Of a DNA stretch of 64,000 nt, positions 43,160 to 50,092 are shown in pieces. The translations under genes and the position numbers were made by a program. Within the stretch, counting starts at the first letter, position 1. The number at the start of each line of letters is the position of its first letter. Below the pieces are notes generated by a model. That model had not been told where the DNA came from. It did not search any database and worked only from the letters and a program-made list of their open reading frames with translations. Source of the DNA: Eubacteriales bacterium (GTDB lineage: Bacteria; Bacillota; Clostridia; Lachnospirales; Lachnospiraceae); assembly GCA_030524745.1 (NCBI GenBank), contig JAUNGC010000005.1, forward strand, positions 78,614 to 142,613, read 5' to 3'.

Positions 43160-44095
43160 TTATTGAAGTAACTCCAGAAATTCTTTTTCGTGTAGTATCT
43201 TTATTTCTTTTCCACTTTTAATCAATTCATGGGCTTTTCTTTCTTTTGTACTCATTCCATCAGAACCGACGACCGACGCATCCTGTTTCCCGACAATGAC
43301 ATAATGAGTTTTAGCGGAAACGCTACTCTTGATGACACCGCCGACATCTACTATTTTTTGCATAGCTGCGGCACGGGTTAAAGTCTCAAGATCACCTGTT
43401 AAGACTATGTTTTTGCCATTAAAAGGATGATTTGGGTCAATAGCAGGAGCAGTTGGGACGATGCTCGATATTTTAGGCTGCTTATTCCCAAAAGATACAT
43501 GATTTGGCATTTTAGTCATTGGTTTTAATTCAGAAAATATGTGGGTCGTTCGCCGCCTGAAAGAAGAACAGTATGTTTTAAGCGATTTTCTGTTTGTGGT
43601 CTTTACGGAAGAAATGACAATATTTGCGCAGGTAACAGCATCATCAAGCGAATTATGATGATTTTCAATCGGAATGTTAAAGTATGCAGCACGGTCAATG
43701 AGAGATTGTCCATAGTTTTTATCGTTAATCACACGATTAGATATTGCAATGCTGTCAATGTACTGAAAATCGACCATTTCAATTCCGTAAAAATCAAAGC
43801 ATGATTTTAATACAGACATATCAAAACGCGCATTATGCGCAACAACAATACTGTCAGAGAATAATTCTTTAATTTCGCTCCAGACAGCAGGAAAAAGTGG
43901 AGCGTTTACAGTGTCTAATGCGGATAAGCCATGAATATCCGTATTATTTGCCAAATATTTATTTTCTGGCGGTTGTATAAGAAAATAGTATGTCTTTTGT
44001 ATTTCAAATTTGTCTACGCAAGCAATACCGAGAGAGCAGGCACTATTCATTTCATTGGTTGCTGTCTCAAAGTCTATAGCGATAAAGTCATACAT
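43160..44095 (-). CDS. DnaQ-like 3'-5' exonuclease fused to a BRCT domain
   Basis: A 311-residue protein. The exonuclease domain (residues 1-170) has the DEDDh motifs: IDFETA at the N-terminus, VAHNARFDMSVL, and HNSLDDAVTCA. After a linker, residues 215-311 form a BRCT domain (FNGKNIVLTGDLETLTR, ...GGVIKSSVSAKTHYVIVG), as in bacterial ligase. AGGAGG precedes the ATG. It lies between integrase and repressor, the usual place for lysogenic cargo genes, so it may serve host or defence rather than phage growth. Exact function unknown. Confidence 0.9.
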   Translation of the reverse strand: MYDFIAIDFETATNEMNSACSLGIACVDKFEIQKTYYFLIQPPENKYLANNTDIHGLSALDTVNAPLFPAVWSEIKELFSDSIVVAHNARFDMSVLKSCFDFYGIEMVDFQYIDSIAISNRVINDKNYGQSLIDRAAYFNIPIENHHNSLDDAVTCANIVISSVKTTNRKSLKTYCSSFRRRTTHIFSELKPMTKMPNHVSFGNKQPKISSIVPTAPAIDPNHPFNGKNIVLTGDLETLTRAAAMQKIVDVGGVIKSSVSAKTHYVIVGKQDASVVGSDGMSTKERKAHELIKSGKEIKILHEKEFLELLQ

Positions 44096-44165
44096 TGCGC
44101 GTCCTCCTGTTTGTAACTGAATATTCGCATTTTACCATTTTCCTCGTAGAGAGGAGGTGGACAAG

Positions 44166-44363
44166 ATGCAGATTCGTTTGTGGGAAATGAGAACCGCAAA
44201 AGGGTTCACATTGATGCAGTTGGCAGGAAAATCCGGAATCGGAAAATCTACGCTCAACAACATCGAAAACGGAAAGGTGTCACCGACATTATTTCAGCTT
44301 GAAATGATAGCGATTGCGATGAATGTCAAAATCACCGACCTGTTTGATTCCGAGTACAAATAA
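44166..44363 (+). CDS. Small XRE-family helix-turn-helix regulator
   Basis: A 65-residue protein that is almost only a HTH_3 domain: MRTAKGFTLMQLAGKSGIGKSTLNNIENGKVSPTLFQLEMIAIAM. ATG at 44166 is set by GAGGAGG 8 nt upstream. Divergent from the exonuclease gene. Its likely targets are the dyads just downstream (44411-44458). Confidence 0.88.
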   Translation: MQIRLWEMRTAKGFTLMQLAGKSGIGKSTLNNIENGKVSPTLFQLEMIAIAMNVKITDLFDSEYK

Positions 44364-44410
44364 GAATATTATAGCACGGTGCGACGTGTTCTCGTGCGTC
44401 CGGCAGAATA

Positions 44411-44458
44411 TTTCCATAATCATGGAAATGCGAGCCGATTTTTCCACAATCATGGAAA
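44411..44458. promoter_or_regulatory. Two operator dyads before a mini-gene
   Basis: TTTCCATAATCATGGAAA (44411-44428) and TTTCCACAATCATGGAAA (44441-44458) are near-identical palindromes 30 nt apart, three helical turns. The second overlaps the -35 region of a promoter with TATTAT at 44466-44471, the layout of a cooperative repressor site. Confidence 0.8.
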
Positions 44459-44497
44459 AATGTGCTATTATGTACATCGGAAAGGGGTGGTGTTCCC

Positions 44498-44611
44498 TTG
44501 CATTACAAAGAGACTATCATTGAGTTAGTCGGAAAGATACGGAGCGAAAGAACCCTCAAGAGGATTTATAAATTCGTTCTATATCTGTACACCCATGAGA
44601 CTGGCAGTTGA
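44498..44611 (+). CDS. Mini-protein (37 aa) under operator control
   Basis: TTG start at 44498 with AAAGGGGTGG upstream; stop TGA at 44609-44611. Sequence is helical and basic (HYKETIIELVGKIRSERTLK... YKFVLYLYTHET), like short prophage proteins often found beside XRE regulators. It lies between the operator dyads and a terminator, forming a self-contained unit. Function unknown. Confidence 0.6.
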   Translation: MHYKETIIELVGKIRSERTLKRIYKFVLYLYTHETGS

Positions 44612-44633
44612 AAAAGGCTGTCAGTCTTTTTTT
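44598..44633 (+). terminator. Terminator of the mini-gene
   Basis: AGACTGGCAG pairs with CTGTCAGTCT (one G-U), then seven T. It overlaps the 3' end of the convergent repressor gene. Confidence 0.85.
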
Positions 44634-44998
44634 GAAAATTCTGCAACAAATTCGTCAATCTTTCTCTCTAACATACGCAAATCATCCTCATTAAACGAAG
44701 TAGCGCACCATTTAATCAGCTTCTTGTGAAACTCATTTTCACCCGCCATGATGCGGTCGATTGTTTCCATGATGTCATCGTCGCTTTCGACGAACATTTC
44801 GCCATCACCAGTAGTCAACCATATGTAATCGACACTGAACTCACGGCAGATTGCTTTTGTCATTTGTTCGGTGCAGCCGCGTTCGCCTTTCTCAATTCTT
44901 GAAATGGCGGTTTTTGTAACACCGATTTTTTCGCCAAATTTTTCAAGGGTTAGACCGAGTTCCTTTCGCACTTCTTTAACCCGTTCGCCTTGGGTCAT
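44621..44998 (-). CDS. XRE-family phage repressor (CI-like)
   Basis: A 125-residue protein with an N-terminal HTH_3 domain (RKELGLTLEKFGEKIGVTKTAISRIEKGER) and a helical C-terminal half likely for oligomer formation; no LexA-type peptidase motif. AGGAGG precedes the ATG. It is divergent from the early operon, and three operator-like boxes lie between, so it probably keeps the early genes silent. Confidence 0.88.
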   Translation of the reverse strand: MTQGERVKEVRKELGLTLEKFGEKIGVTKTAISRIEKGERGCTEQMTKAICREFSVDYIWLTTGDGEMFVESDDDIMETIDRIMAGENEFHKKLIKWCATSFNEDDLRMLERKIDEFVAEFSKKD

Positions 44999-45022
44999 AC
45001 TGAATCACCTCCTTTTTAGATA

Positions 45023-45126
45023 AGAATAGCACGGAATAGAAAATAAATCAATAAAAAAGTTGCCAACGGTAACAAAAAGATGTTGACAGAGTGACCTAAG
45101 GCAATTATAATGTAACCATAGACAAC
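45023..45126. promoter_or_regulatory. Divergent promoters and operator boxes of the repressor/early switch
   Basis: Minus-strand promoter TTGATT-N17-TATTCT (45023-45051) for the repressor; plus-strand promoter TTGACA (45083-45088), 17 nt, TATAAT (45106-45111) for the early genes. Three boxes of form GTTGNCNNNNGTNAC: 45059-45073, 45082-45096 (on the plus-strand -35) and 45112-45126 reversed. Confidence 0.75.
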
Positions 45127-45145
45127 AAACGGGAGGTAAAAAATC

Positions 45146-45562
45146 ATGATGAAATCCGAATTTGAAAATCTTGCAGGTAGAAAAGTAACTGACGAACAAT
45201 ATGAGGCGATCGAAAAATTATACATGAGTAGCTCACTCAACAAACGGGATTTTGTGAAAAGCATCCGTCCAATGCTGAAAACAATTCCGGAGCCTAAAAA
45301 AGAAAAGAACATCAAAAAAATGTGCGTAAGAGACCGAAGCGGTTGCAGAAAGACACCAAACGGTTGCTGGTATCACATCGAATATGTTGAGTTGGTAGAT
45401 GTTGACATCAAAACAGGAAAATACATAATCAAAGCGCTTGAGGACAAGGATTTTGAGCAGTTAGTGAAAGACGGATGTGATTTGGATTTGAGCGGATGGT
45501 TTGATTTTGATTACGAGAATTGCATCGATGAAAATGGAAAGCCGATTGAATTGAATTATTAA
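45146..45562 (+). CDS. Phage early protein, function unknown
   Basis: 138 residues beginning right after the early promoter with GGGAGG upstream. N-terminal 50 residues are helical (FENLAGRKVTDEQYEAIEKLYM), then a Cys-containing beta region (CRKTPNGCWYHIEYVELVDVD) and an acidic Asp-rich C-terminus. I do not recognise a named family; common as the first early gene of clostridial prophages. Confidence 0.65.
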   Translation: MMKSEFENLAGRKVTDEQYEAIEKLYMSSSLNKRDFVKSIRPMLKTIPEPKKEKNIKKMCVRDRSGCRKTPNGCWYHIEYVELVDVDIKTGKYIIKALEDKDFEQLVKDGCDLDLSGWFDFDYENCIDENGKPIELNY

Positions 45563-45629
45563 AGCCGAAACGGGGCAGCAGTCTCCCCGTCAGCGTTCGG
45601 ATGGCGACCGACGCTCTGACGATGGCAAG
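45563..45629 (+). ncRNA. Double-hairpin RNA element, copy A
   Basis: Begins immediately after a stop codon with AGCCGAAACGGG. Hairpin 1 ACGGGG/CCCCGT (loop has GCAGT), then hairpin 2 CGTCAGCG..CGG/CCGACGCTCTGACG with a 7-nt loop ATGGCGA. Copy B at 46036 has different stem bases but the same plan. The rest of the 255-nt gap (to 45817) has a weak short frame from about 45730 and no clear gene. Confidence 0.6.
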
Positions 45630-45817
45630 CCGAAAGACAAAGTCAGTGATACCGTGAAAAACATGGCAGCGGGTGAACCATGCTAGAGAGTTCATAGTCG
45701 GATAACAGGTTTTTATTGATTTTTTAAGGTGAAAAATCAAAACACGGTAGACATCGCCGGAATAGAGGTGAGCGGTTTGAACAGAGCGAGAGAGCCGCCT
45801 AAACAGGAGGAGACAGG

Positions 45818-46036
45818 ATGCTTGAAATTGAGGACAGCAGAGGCAAAAAGGACACGTTAAACAATGGTCAGAGGTTTGCGGCAGGGGACAGGCAGGGAAA
45901 CAGGTATGAATACAGATATGAGGGTATTGAGAATACGGAGAATGGCTTTGACATTCATTTGCGCAACCTCACCACAGACACAGAGACATGGGTTGAAAGA
46001 GCATGGTTCAGAAATAGAGTGATAAATGTATATTGA
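45818..46036 (+). CDS. Small phage protein, function unknown
   Basis: 72 residues, charged and probably beta-rich (QRFAAGDRQGNRYEYRYEGIENTENGFDIHLRNL...). AGGAGGAG lies before the ATG. No family recognised. Confidence 0.6.
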   Translation: MLEIEDSRGKKDTLNNGQRFAAGDRQGNRYEYRYEGIENTENGFDIHLRNLTTDTETWVERAWFRNRVINVY

Positions 46037-46098
46037 GCCGAAACGGGCGGCAGTCGCCCGTCTGCGCGGGATGACCGCCCACGCATTGACAAGGCAGG
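46036..46098 (+). ncRNA. Double-hairpin RNA element, copy B
   Basis: AGCCGAAACGGG starts on the last base of a stop codon. Hairpin 1 ACGGGCG/CGCCCGT with loop GCAGT; hairpin 2 TGCG..GGG/CCC..CGCA with 7-nt loop ATGACCG, plus GTC/GAC outer pairs. Same order, spacing and loop starts as copy A with changed stem bases. Confidence 0.6.
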
Positions 46099-46119
46099 TC
46101 AGAACAGGAGGTCGGACGA

Positions 46120-46341
46120 ATGGAAGTCGGGCGCATATTGCCAACGGAGGCAGCAGTTATTTTGAATGTATCACCGCAATTTGTCCGGATTGCGATGCAA
46201 CAGGGGAAATTGCCAATCGGAACAGCGGTGCAAATGTCCTCAATATGGACATATCACATCTCGGAAAAGCTGCTTGCAGAGTATTCCGGAAAGGACATAA
46301 AAGCAGAACTTGAAAGAATTAGAGAAAAGAAAGGAGCATGA
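46120..46341 (+). CDS. MerR/excisionase-type helix-turn-helix protein
   Basis: 73 residues: ILPTEAAVILNVSPQFVRIAMQQGKLPIGTAVQMSS is the HTH_17 (excisionase) pattern with a short wing. Probably a DNA-bending Xis or small regulator. AGGAGG lies 16-21 nt upstream of the ATG. Stop overlaps the next start by one base. Confidence 0.75.
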   Translation: MEVGRILPTEAAVILNVSPQFVRIAMQQGKLPIGTAVQMSSIWTYHISEKLLAEYSGKDIKAELERIREKKGA

Positions 46342-46505
46342 TGCAAATGTTGAAGAATGAAAGAAAAGAACTGGTTAAGAACATCGCAGAAAAATTCACG
46401 GAAATGGATGATACCGACAAGTCCTATATTGCCGGATATTTGGCAGGAAAGCAGGAGGAACGTCAGAGATGGGAACAGAGAAAGGAACAGGTTGCGACAG
46501 CGTAA
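46341..46505 (+). CDS. Small helical phage protein (54 aa)
   Basis: Starts at one of several in-frame ATGs (46338, 46341, 46347); AAAGGAG is just upstream and best fits 46347 or 46341. Helical, with DDTDKSYIAGYLAGKQEERQRW, typical of small proteins seen before methyltransferase genes in clostridial prophages. No function known. Confidence 0.6.
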   Translation: MQMLKNERKELVKNIAEKFTEMDDTDKSYIAGYLAGKQEERQRWEQRKEQVATA

Positions 46506-46517
46506 CCGAGCGGGAAC

Positions 46518-47174
46518 ATGTTTGAATTAAACAGACTTTACAACATGGACTGCATGACAGCGATGCGGGAGATTCCGGACAAGTTCTTTGAACTGGCAAT
46601 CTGCGACCCGCCCTATGGGATAGGGATTGACGGTCAAAAGTTGAACATCAACAAGCGGAATCCGAAACACACCCGAAAAGAGCACACCCGCAAGAACTGG
46701 GATGATGCGATTCCTCCGGAGGCGTATTTCAGAGAACTGGAGAGGATTTCGGTCAATCAAGTGATATGGGGGGGCAATTACTTTGTAGAACACCTCACAC
46801 GAGGCACAAAAGGGTGGATTGTATGGGATAAAGGTCAACACGGTCTGACAATGTCGGACTGCGAACTTGCATATACGTCATTCGATGTTCCAACCCGCAT
46901 TGTCGTCATGAACAGGGTGGAACTCTTGAAAGACGGAACATTTCACCCGACGCAGAAACCCGTGAAACTCTATGAGTGGGTTATCTCAAGATATGCGAAC
47001 GAGGGCGACAAAATCATTGATACTCATGCGGGCAGCGGAGCATGTCTTGTCGCTGCACATCGGACACGTCATGAGTTTTTAGGATTTGAGATTGATGCAG
47101 ATTATTTCCGGAAAGCATCAGAGCGGGTAAAAGCAGAACAGGCTCAAATGAGTATTTTTGATTTTATAAGATAA
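46518..47174 (+). CDS. DNA methyltransferase (N6/N4 type) with clamp-binding-like C-terminus
   Basis: A 218-residue beta-class amino-methyltransferase. Catalytic motif DPPYGIGIDG near residue 31; AdoMet motif IIDTHAGSGACLVAA near residue 172; target-recognition region between them. No restriction enzyme is adjacent, so it likely protects phage DNA or alters expression. The last residues QMSIFDFIR resemble the QLxLF sliding-clamp motif, as in some phage methylases. Recognition sequence cannot be told. Confidence 0.92.
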   Translation: MFELNRLYNMDCMTAMREIPDKFFELAICDPPYGIGIDGQKLNINKRNPKHTRKEHTRKNWDDAIPPEAYFRELERISVNQVIWGGNYFVEHLTRGTKGWIVWDKGQHGLTMSDCELAYTSFDVPTRIVVMNRVELLKDGTFHPTQKPVKLYEWVISRYANEGDKIIDTHAGSGACLVAAHRTRHEFLGFEIDADYFRKASERVKAEQAQMSIFDFIR

Positions 47175-47188
47175 CAGGAGGAAACACC

Positions 47189-47479
47189 ATGAAATATTAT
47201 CACGCTGCACCTAAAGAGATGATGTTGAAAATTGTCGGAGAGGGCAGAATCAGAAAATCAGGGGATGGTGTTGTGTATCTTTGCAGAGAGGCGGTCGATT
47301 CTTGCAAATTCCTTGTCATTCGTGGAATGAGCGTGATTGAGGTTGACATCGACAAGAGTGAGGTCAAAGAATCACACGACCATTCAGAGGCATTTTTTAG
47401 GTGCAAGGCATACATGCACAAGGGAGACATTGAACTCACAGGGAATGAGAAAGTGTGGGATTACACATTCGACATATAA
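47189..47479 (+). CDS. Small protein with ADP-ribosyltransferase-like N-terminus
   Basis: 96 residues: YYHAAPKEMMLKIVGEGRIRKSGDGVVYLC followed by a strand and IEVDIDKSEV. The pattern YHxxxxxxxxxIxxxGxIxxxxxxVYL resembles the start of ADP-ribosyltransferase-fold proteins such as KptA/DarT. The protein is short and no clear catalytic Glu is certain, so this is only a fold suggestion. ACAGGAGGAAACACC is a good RBS. It lies beside a methyltransferase and a DUF4406 enzyme. Confidence 0.7.
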   Translation: MKYYHAAPKEMMLKIVGEGRIRKSGDGVVYLCREAVDSCKFLVIRGMSVIEVDIDKSEVKESHDHSEAFFRCKAYMHKGDIELTGNEKVWDYTFDI

Positions 47480-47504
47480 GGCAGCAGGAGAGGAGGGCGA
47501 GCGG

Positions 47505-47825
47505 ATGCAGGTTGTATATATCTGCTCACCATATAGGGCAGCAGACGAGGAAACCTTGCAGCAAAATATTGAATACGCAAGGGAATTGACAAGAGAGGCG
47601 TTGTTGCGGGGCGAAAGTCCGGTGACAGTTCACCTATACATGACACAGTGCCTTGACGAGAACGACGAGCAGGAGAGGAACACGGGACTTGCAGCAGGAC
47701 GGGAACTAATTCCTCGATGCGATGCGGTAATTGTAGGTGCAAGACACGGTATTTCCGCAGGAATGAAAGCGGAGATTGATTTTGCGAGGAGGTGCGGGAT
47801 TTCGGTTCAATACATACAAGAGTGA
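47505..47825 (+). CDS. DUF4406 / nucleoside 2-deoxyribosyltransferase-like protein
   Basis: A 106-residue protein: VVYICSPYRA start, VTVHLYMTQCLDE, RCDAVIVGARHGISAGMKAEIDFARR with the putative catalytic Glu. This is the Ndt-like Rossmann fold common in phages, possibly acting on nucleosides or nucleotides. ATG at 47505 follows AGGAGGG. Confidence 0.8.
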   Translation: MQVVYICSPYRAADEETLQQNIEYARELTREALLRGESPVTVHLYMTQCLDENDEQERNTGLAAGRELIPRCDAVIVGARHGISAGMKAEIDFARRCGISVQYIQE

Positions 47826-47828
47826 ATA

Positions 47829-47912
47829 TGCAGGAGCATGAGAAAAAGAGCAAAAAGAAAGGACACCGTTGCAGCGGTGTCCGATCGCAGTCTTTGTCAG
47901 ACGCTTTTCTAA
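47829..47912 (+). other. Hairpin element copy 2 with an overlapping 24-codon frame
   Basis: TGCAGGAGCATGAGA (47829-47843), then a 7-bp stem GGACACC/GGTGTCC with loop GTTGCAGC (47861-47882). The ATG at 47838 with GGAG upstream opens a 24-residue frame ending TAA at 47910-47912, reading through the hairpin (begins MRKRAKRKDTVAAVSD). It could be a leader peptide or simply part of a regulatory hairpin. Confidence 0.45.
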
Positions 47913-48083
47913 CTAAAAATATTATAGCAAATCTGACACTGGATTGCAACAGGGAAAAACGGGTGAAAACCCGCATTTTTCAAGGGGTTTCAGACCTCAA
48001 TCCCGACCTTGTAATGGATAGTAACAATTCAACGAAAAGGTCAAAGGGAGGAAATAAGAGGCAGCAGGAGGAATGGTGTCAGA
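47913..48083. other. Gap before the HUH initiator gene: possible replication origin
   Basis: 171 nt, A+T richer, with hairpin CGGGT-GAAA-ACCCG (47959-47972) in a GAAAAACGGG context. A rolling-circle double-strand origin often lies next to its Rep gene, so this is a candidate, unproven. Confidence 0.3.
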
Positions 48084-49160
48084 ATGGCAGGAGTAAAGGA
48101 GAAAAAGAGGCAGCAGGGCAGCAGGAGAAAACGGGGAATGGTGTTCATCCCGTATGACTATGAGGCTGCATATAACAAGCAGCTTGAGCAGTTGCATGAA
48201 TGGTTTGTCGAGCAGATGTTCAAGCAGAGGAAAAAGGTTGTGTATGCCCTCAAAGAGATAAAAGCCGGAGACCAGTTCGAGGTTGAAATATATCCGCAGT
48301 TTGCGAGCATGGATGAAGTACCTCCGGAGGGGCGGAACATCAAAAAGGACAATGACAAGGCTCAAAGGAATCTGAACGATAAGAACGCAAGAAAATATGT
48401 TGAGCGTCTTATCAATGAGAATTTCACAGACAACGATTTGTGGATAACTCTCACATACGATGACGAGCATCTCCCACCGGACGGAGACATCGACGCAGCA
48501 ATCAAGAACATGCAAAAGTTCATTCGTCGGGTCAATTATCAGAGAAAGAAAAGAGGTCTCTTGAACGCAAAATATGTCTATGTGACGGAGTACAACCCGA
48601 CCGAGGGGATTCGGTGGCATCACCACATTGTCATGGACGGTCAGATGGATATGGACATGGTCGAGGCATGTTGGAAACAGAGCAGCAGGAACGAGGTTCG
48701 AAGGCTGCAAAAAGACGAGAACGGTCTGTCCGGCATGGCGAACTATATCGTCAAGGAAAAAGAGAGGGTGAAGTCGGAGAAACGGTGGAACTCCTCTCAA
48801 GGCTTGAAAGACCCTGACATCCGTGTGGTTCATTCAAAGCAACCGGAAAAGGCAAAGGGCAGCTATAAGAAAATAGCATCCTACGTTGAGGAAATGCGGA
48901 AAGGTCATGAGCAGGTAAAAGAGCAGATGTCAAAGTGGTATCCGGATTTTGATTTCACGGAGACGGGAATTTATTACAACGATTTCAACAGCATGTTCTA
49001 TATACGGGCAAGAATGAGAATGAGGAGGCAGGAAGAAAATGACGAGACGGGAATGGAAATGTCAAAAAAGAAAGCGACGACAAAAGCGGATATACATGGC
49101 GGTGATGTCGTCTCTTGCGGTGATGATGACAGCATGCCTGATTATCGGGGCAATATATGA
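48084..49160 (+). CDS. HUH-type rolling-circle replication initiator
   Basis: A 358-residue protein with the three Rep motifs: LWITLTYDDEHL near residue 117, metal-binding RWHHHIVMD (residues 177-185), and the Tyr motif NYIVKEKE with Tyr221. It nicks an origin to start rolling-circle synthesis and covalently binds the 5' end. N-terminal 40 residues are basic. The last 40 codons overlap the next gene in another frame by 122 nt. Such proteins occur in clostridial prophages and phage-plasmids. ATG at 48084 has a modest AGAAT site. Confidence 0.85.
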   Translation: MAGVKEKKRQQGSRRKRGMVFIPYDYEAAYNKQLEQLHEWFVEQMFKQRKKVVYALKEIKAGDQFEVEIYPQFASMDEVPPEGRNIKKDNDKAQRNLNDKNARKYVERLINENFTDNDLWITLTYDDEHLPPDGDIDAAIKNMQKFIRRVNYQRKKRGLLNAKYVYVTEYNPTEGIRWHHHIVMDGQMDMDMVEACWKQSSRNEVRRLQKDENGLSGMANYIVKEKERVKSEKRWNSSQGLKDPDIRVVHSKQPEKAKGSYKKIASYVEEMRKGHEQVKEQMSKWYPDFDFTETGIYYNDFNSMFYIRARMRMRRQEENDETGMEMSKKKATTKADIHGGDVVSCGDDDSMPDYRGNI

Positions 49161-49836
49161 CCGGAAAATGAGCAGATTCGAGGAACAGTCAGAGAAATTT
49201 GACGCACGAATGGCAGCAGTCGAGGAGCGGCGGGAGGCATCCGGACAAAATGCGATGCTTGAGAGTGCCAGAGCCTACATGGAGACGCAGGGGCAGCAGG
49301 ACGAGCCGGACAGGTATGCAATATTTGACACGATGCCTGCTGACTGGGGAGGCGAAAACGACGGTTTTGTCTATCATGCCATACCGGAGGAATACGAGCG
49401 CACAGGCGGGTATTTTCCGGAGAAAATGCAATGTTACACATACATACTTTGTAAGCTGTACGGAGTTGAATATTCCGTCGTTGTGGCTCTGATCGAACAG
49501 GAATCCGGATATACATTTGACAAGGTCGGGGACGATGGAAACAGCATCGGCTATATGCAGGTTTATGAATCAGCACACACCGATCGGATGGAAAGGCTGA
49601 ACTGCACGAACCTCATGAACCCGTATCAGAATGTGAAAGTCGGGATTGATTTCCTTGCGGAACTCATTGAAAAGTACGGAACAGTGCAGGACGCTCTTGC
49701 AGCTTATAACTACGGAGAGCGGGGAGCGAGGGAACATTTGTGGAATAACGGAATCTATGTCTATTCCTACAACGAGGGAATCATGAGCAGAGCGAGGGAA
49801 CTGGAGGAGGAATGGGGCATTGAAAAGACTGATTGA
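49039..49836 (+). CDS. Membrane-anchored lytic transglycosylase (SLT domain)
   Basis: A 265-residue protein with a Lys/Arg-rich N-terminus, one membrane segment (residues 19-40), a coiled linker, then the SLT domain: catalytic Glu in ALIEQESGY, SIGYMQVYE, and AAYNYGE. It cuts peptidoglycan for DNA passage or lysis. Starts inside the Rep gene at 49039 (AGGCAGGAAG upstream); the basic N-terminus supports this start. Confidence 0.8.
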   Translation: MTRREWKCQKRKRRQKRIYMAVMSSLAVMMTACLIIGAIYDRKMSRFEEQSEKFDARMAAVEERREASGQNAMLESARAYMETQGQQDEPDRYAIFDTMPADWGGENDGFVYHAIPEEYERTGGYFPEKMQCYTYILCKLYGVEYSVVVALIEQESGYTFDKVGDDGNSIGYMQVYESAHTDRMERLNCTNLMNPYQNVKVGIDFLAELIEKYGTVQDALAAYNYGERGAREHLWNNGIYVYSYNEGIMSRARELEEEWGIEKTD

Positions 49837-50092
49837 CAGAATCCGGCACATGTTACGGGTTAAGGACTGTAGATATATTTGTCTGTTCTGCGAATATTTC
49901 GACATTTGCAAAACAGAAATTGAGGCAGAGGCAGCGGGAGGAGGTGAGAACGATGAACATGAGAAATGCAGCAAGAAGCGAGGACACAGAGCAAATCAAC
50001 GTCATTTCATGGGCAGGGTGGAACATGAACCGTCATCCGGAATTGAAATGGCTGCATCATATCCCGAACGGGGGCAGCAGGAACAGACTTGA
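49820..50092 (+). CDS. Small Cys-rich protein overlapping two genes
   Basis: TTG start at 49820 with GGAGGAGG 9-11 nt upstream. 90 residues: basic helix (KRLIDRIRHMLRVKDC), then CRYICLFCEYFDIC, a knuckle with four cysteines. It overlaps the SLT gene start-side by 17 nt and the VRR-NUC gene by 140 nt in another frame. The strong RBS and Cys pattern argue for a real gene, but the long overlap leaves doubt. Confidence 0.5.
   Translation: MKRLIDRIRHMLRVKDCRYICLFCEYFDICKTEIEAEAAGGGENDEHEKCSKKRGHRANQRHFMGRVEHEPSSGIEMAASYPERGQQEQT

Noticed and set aside
44323-44523. 66-codon frame across the operator dyads
   Set aside because: Starts inside the XRE gene and reads through the palindromes; the TTG frame at 44498 has the proper RBS and terminator.
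45730-45860. GTG-started frame before the 45818 gene
   Set aside because: Weak RBS and overlap with a better-supported gene; not called.
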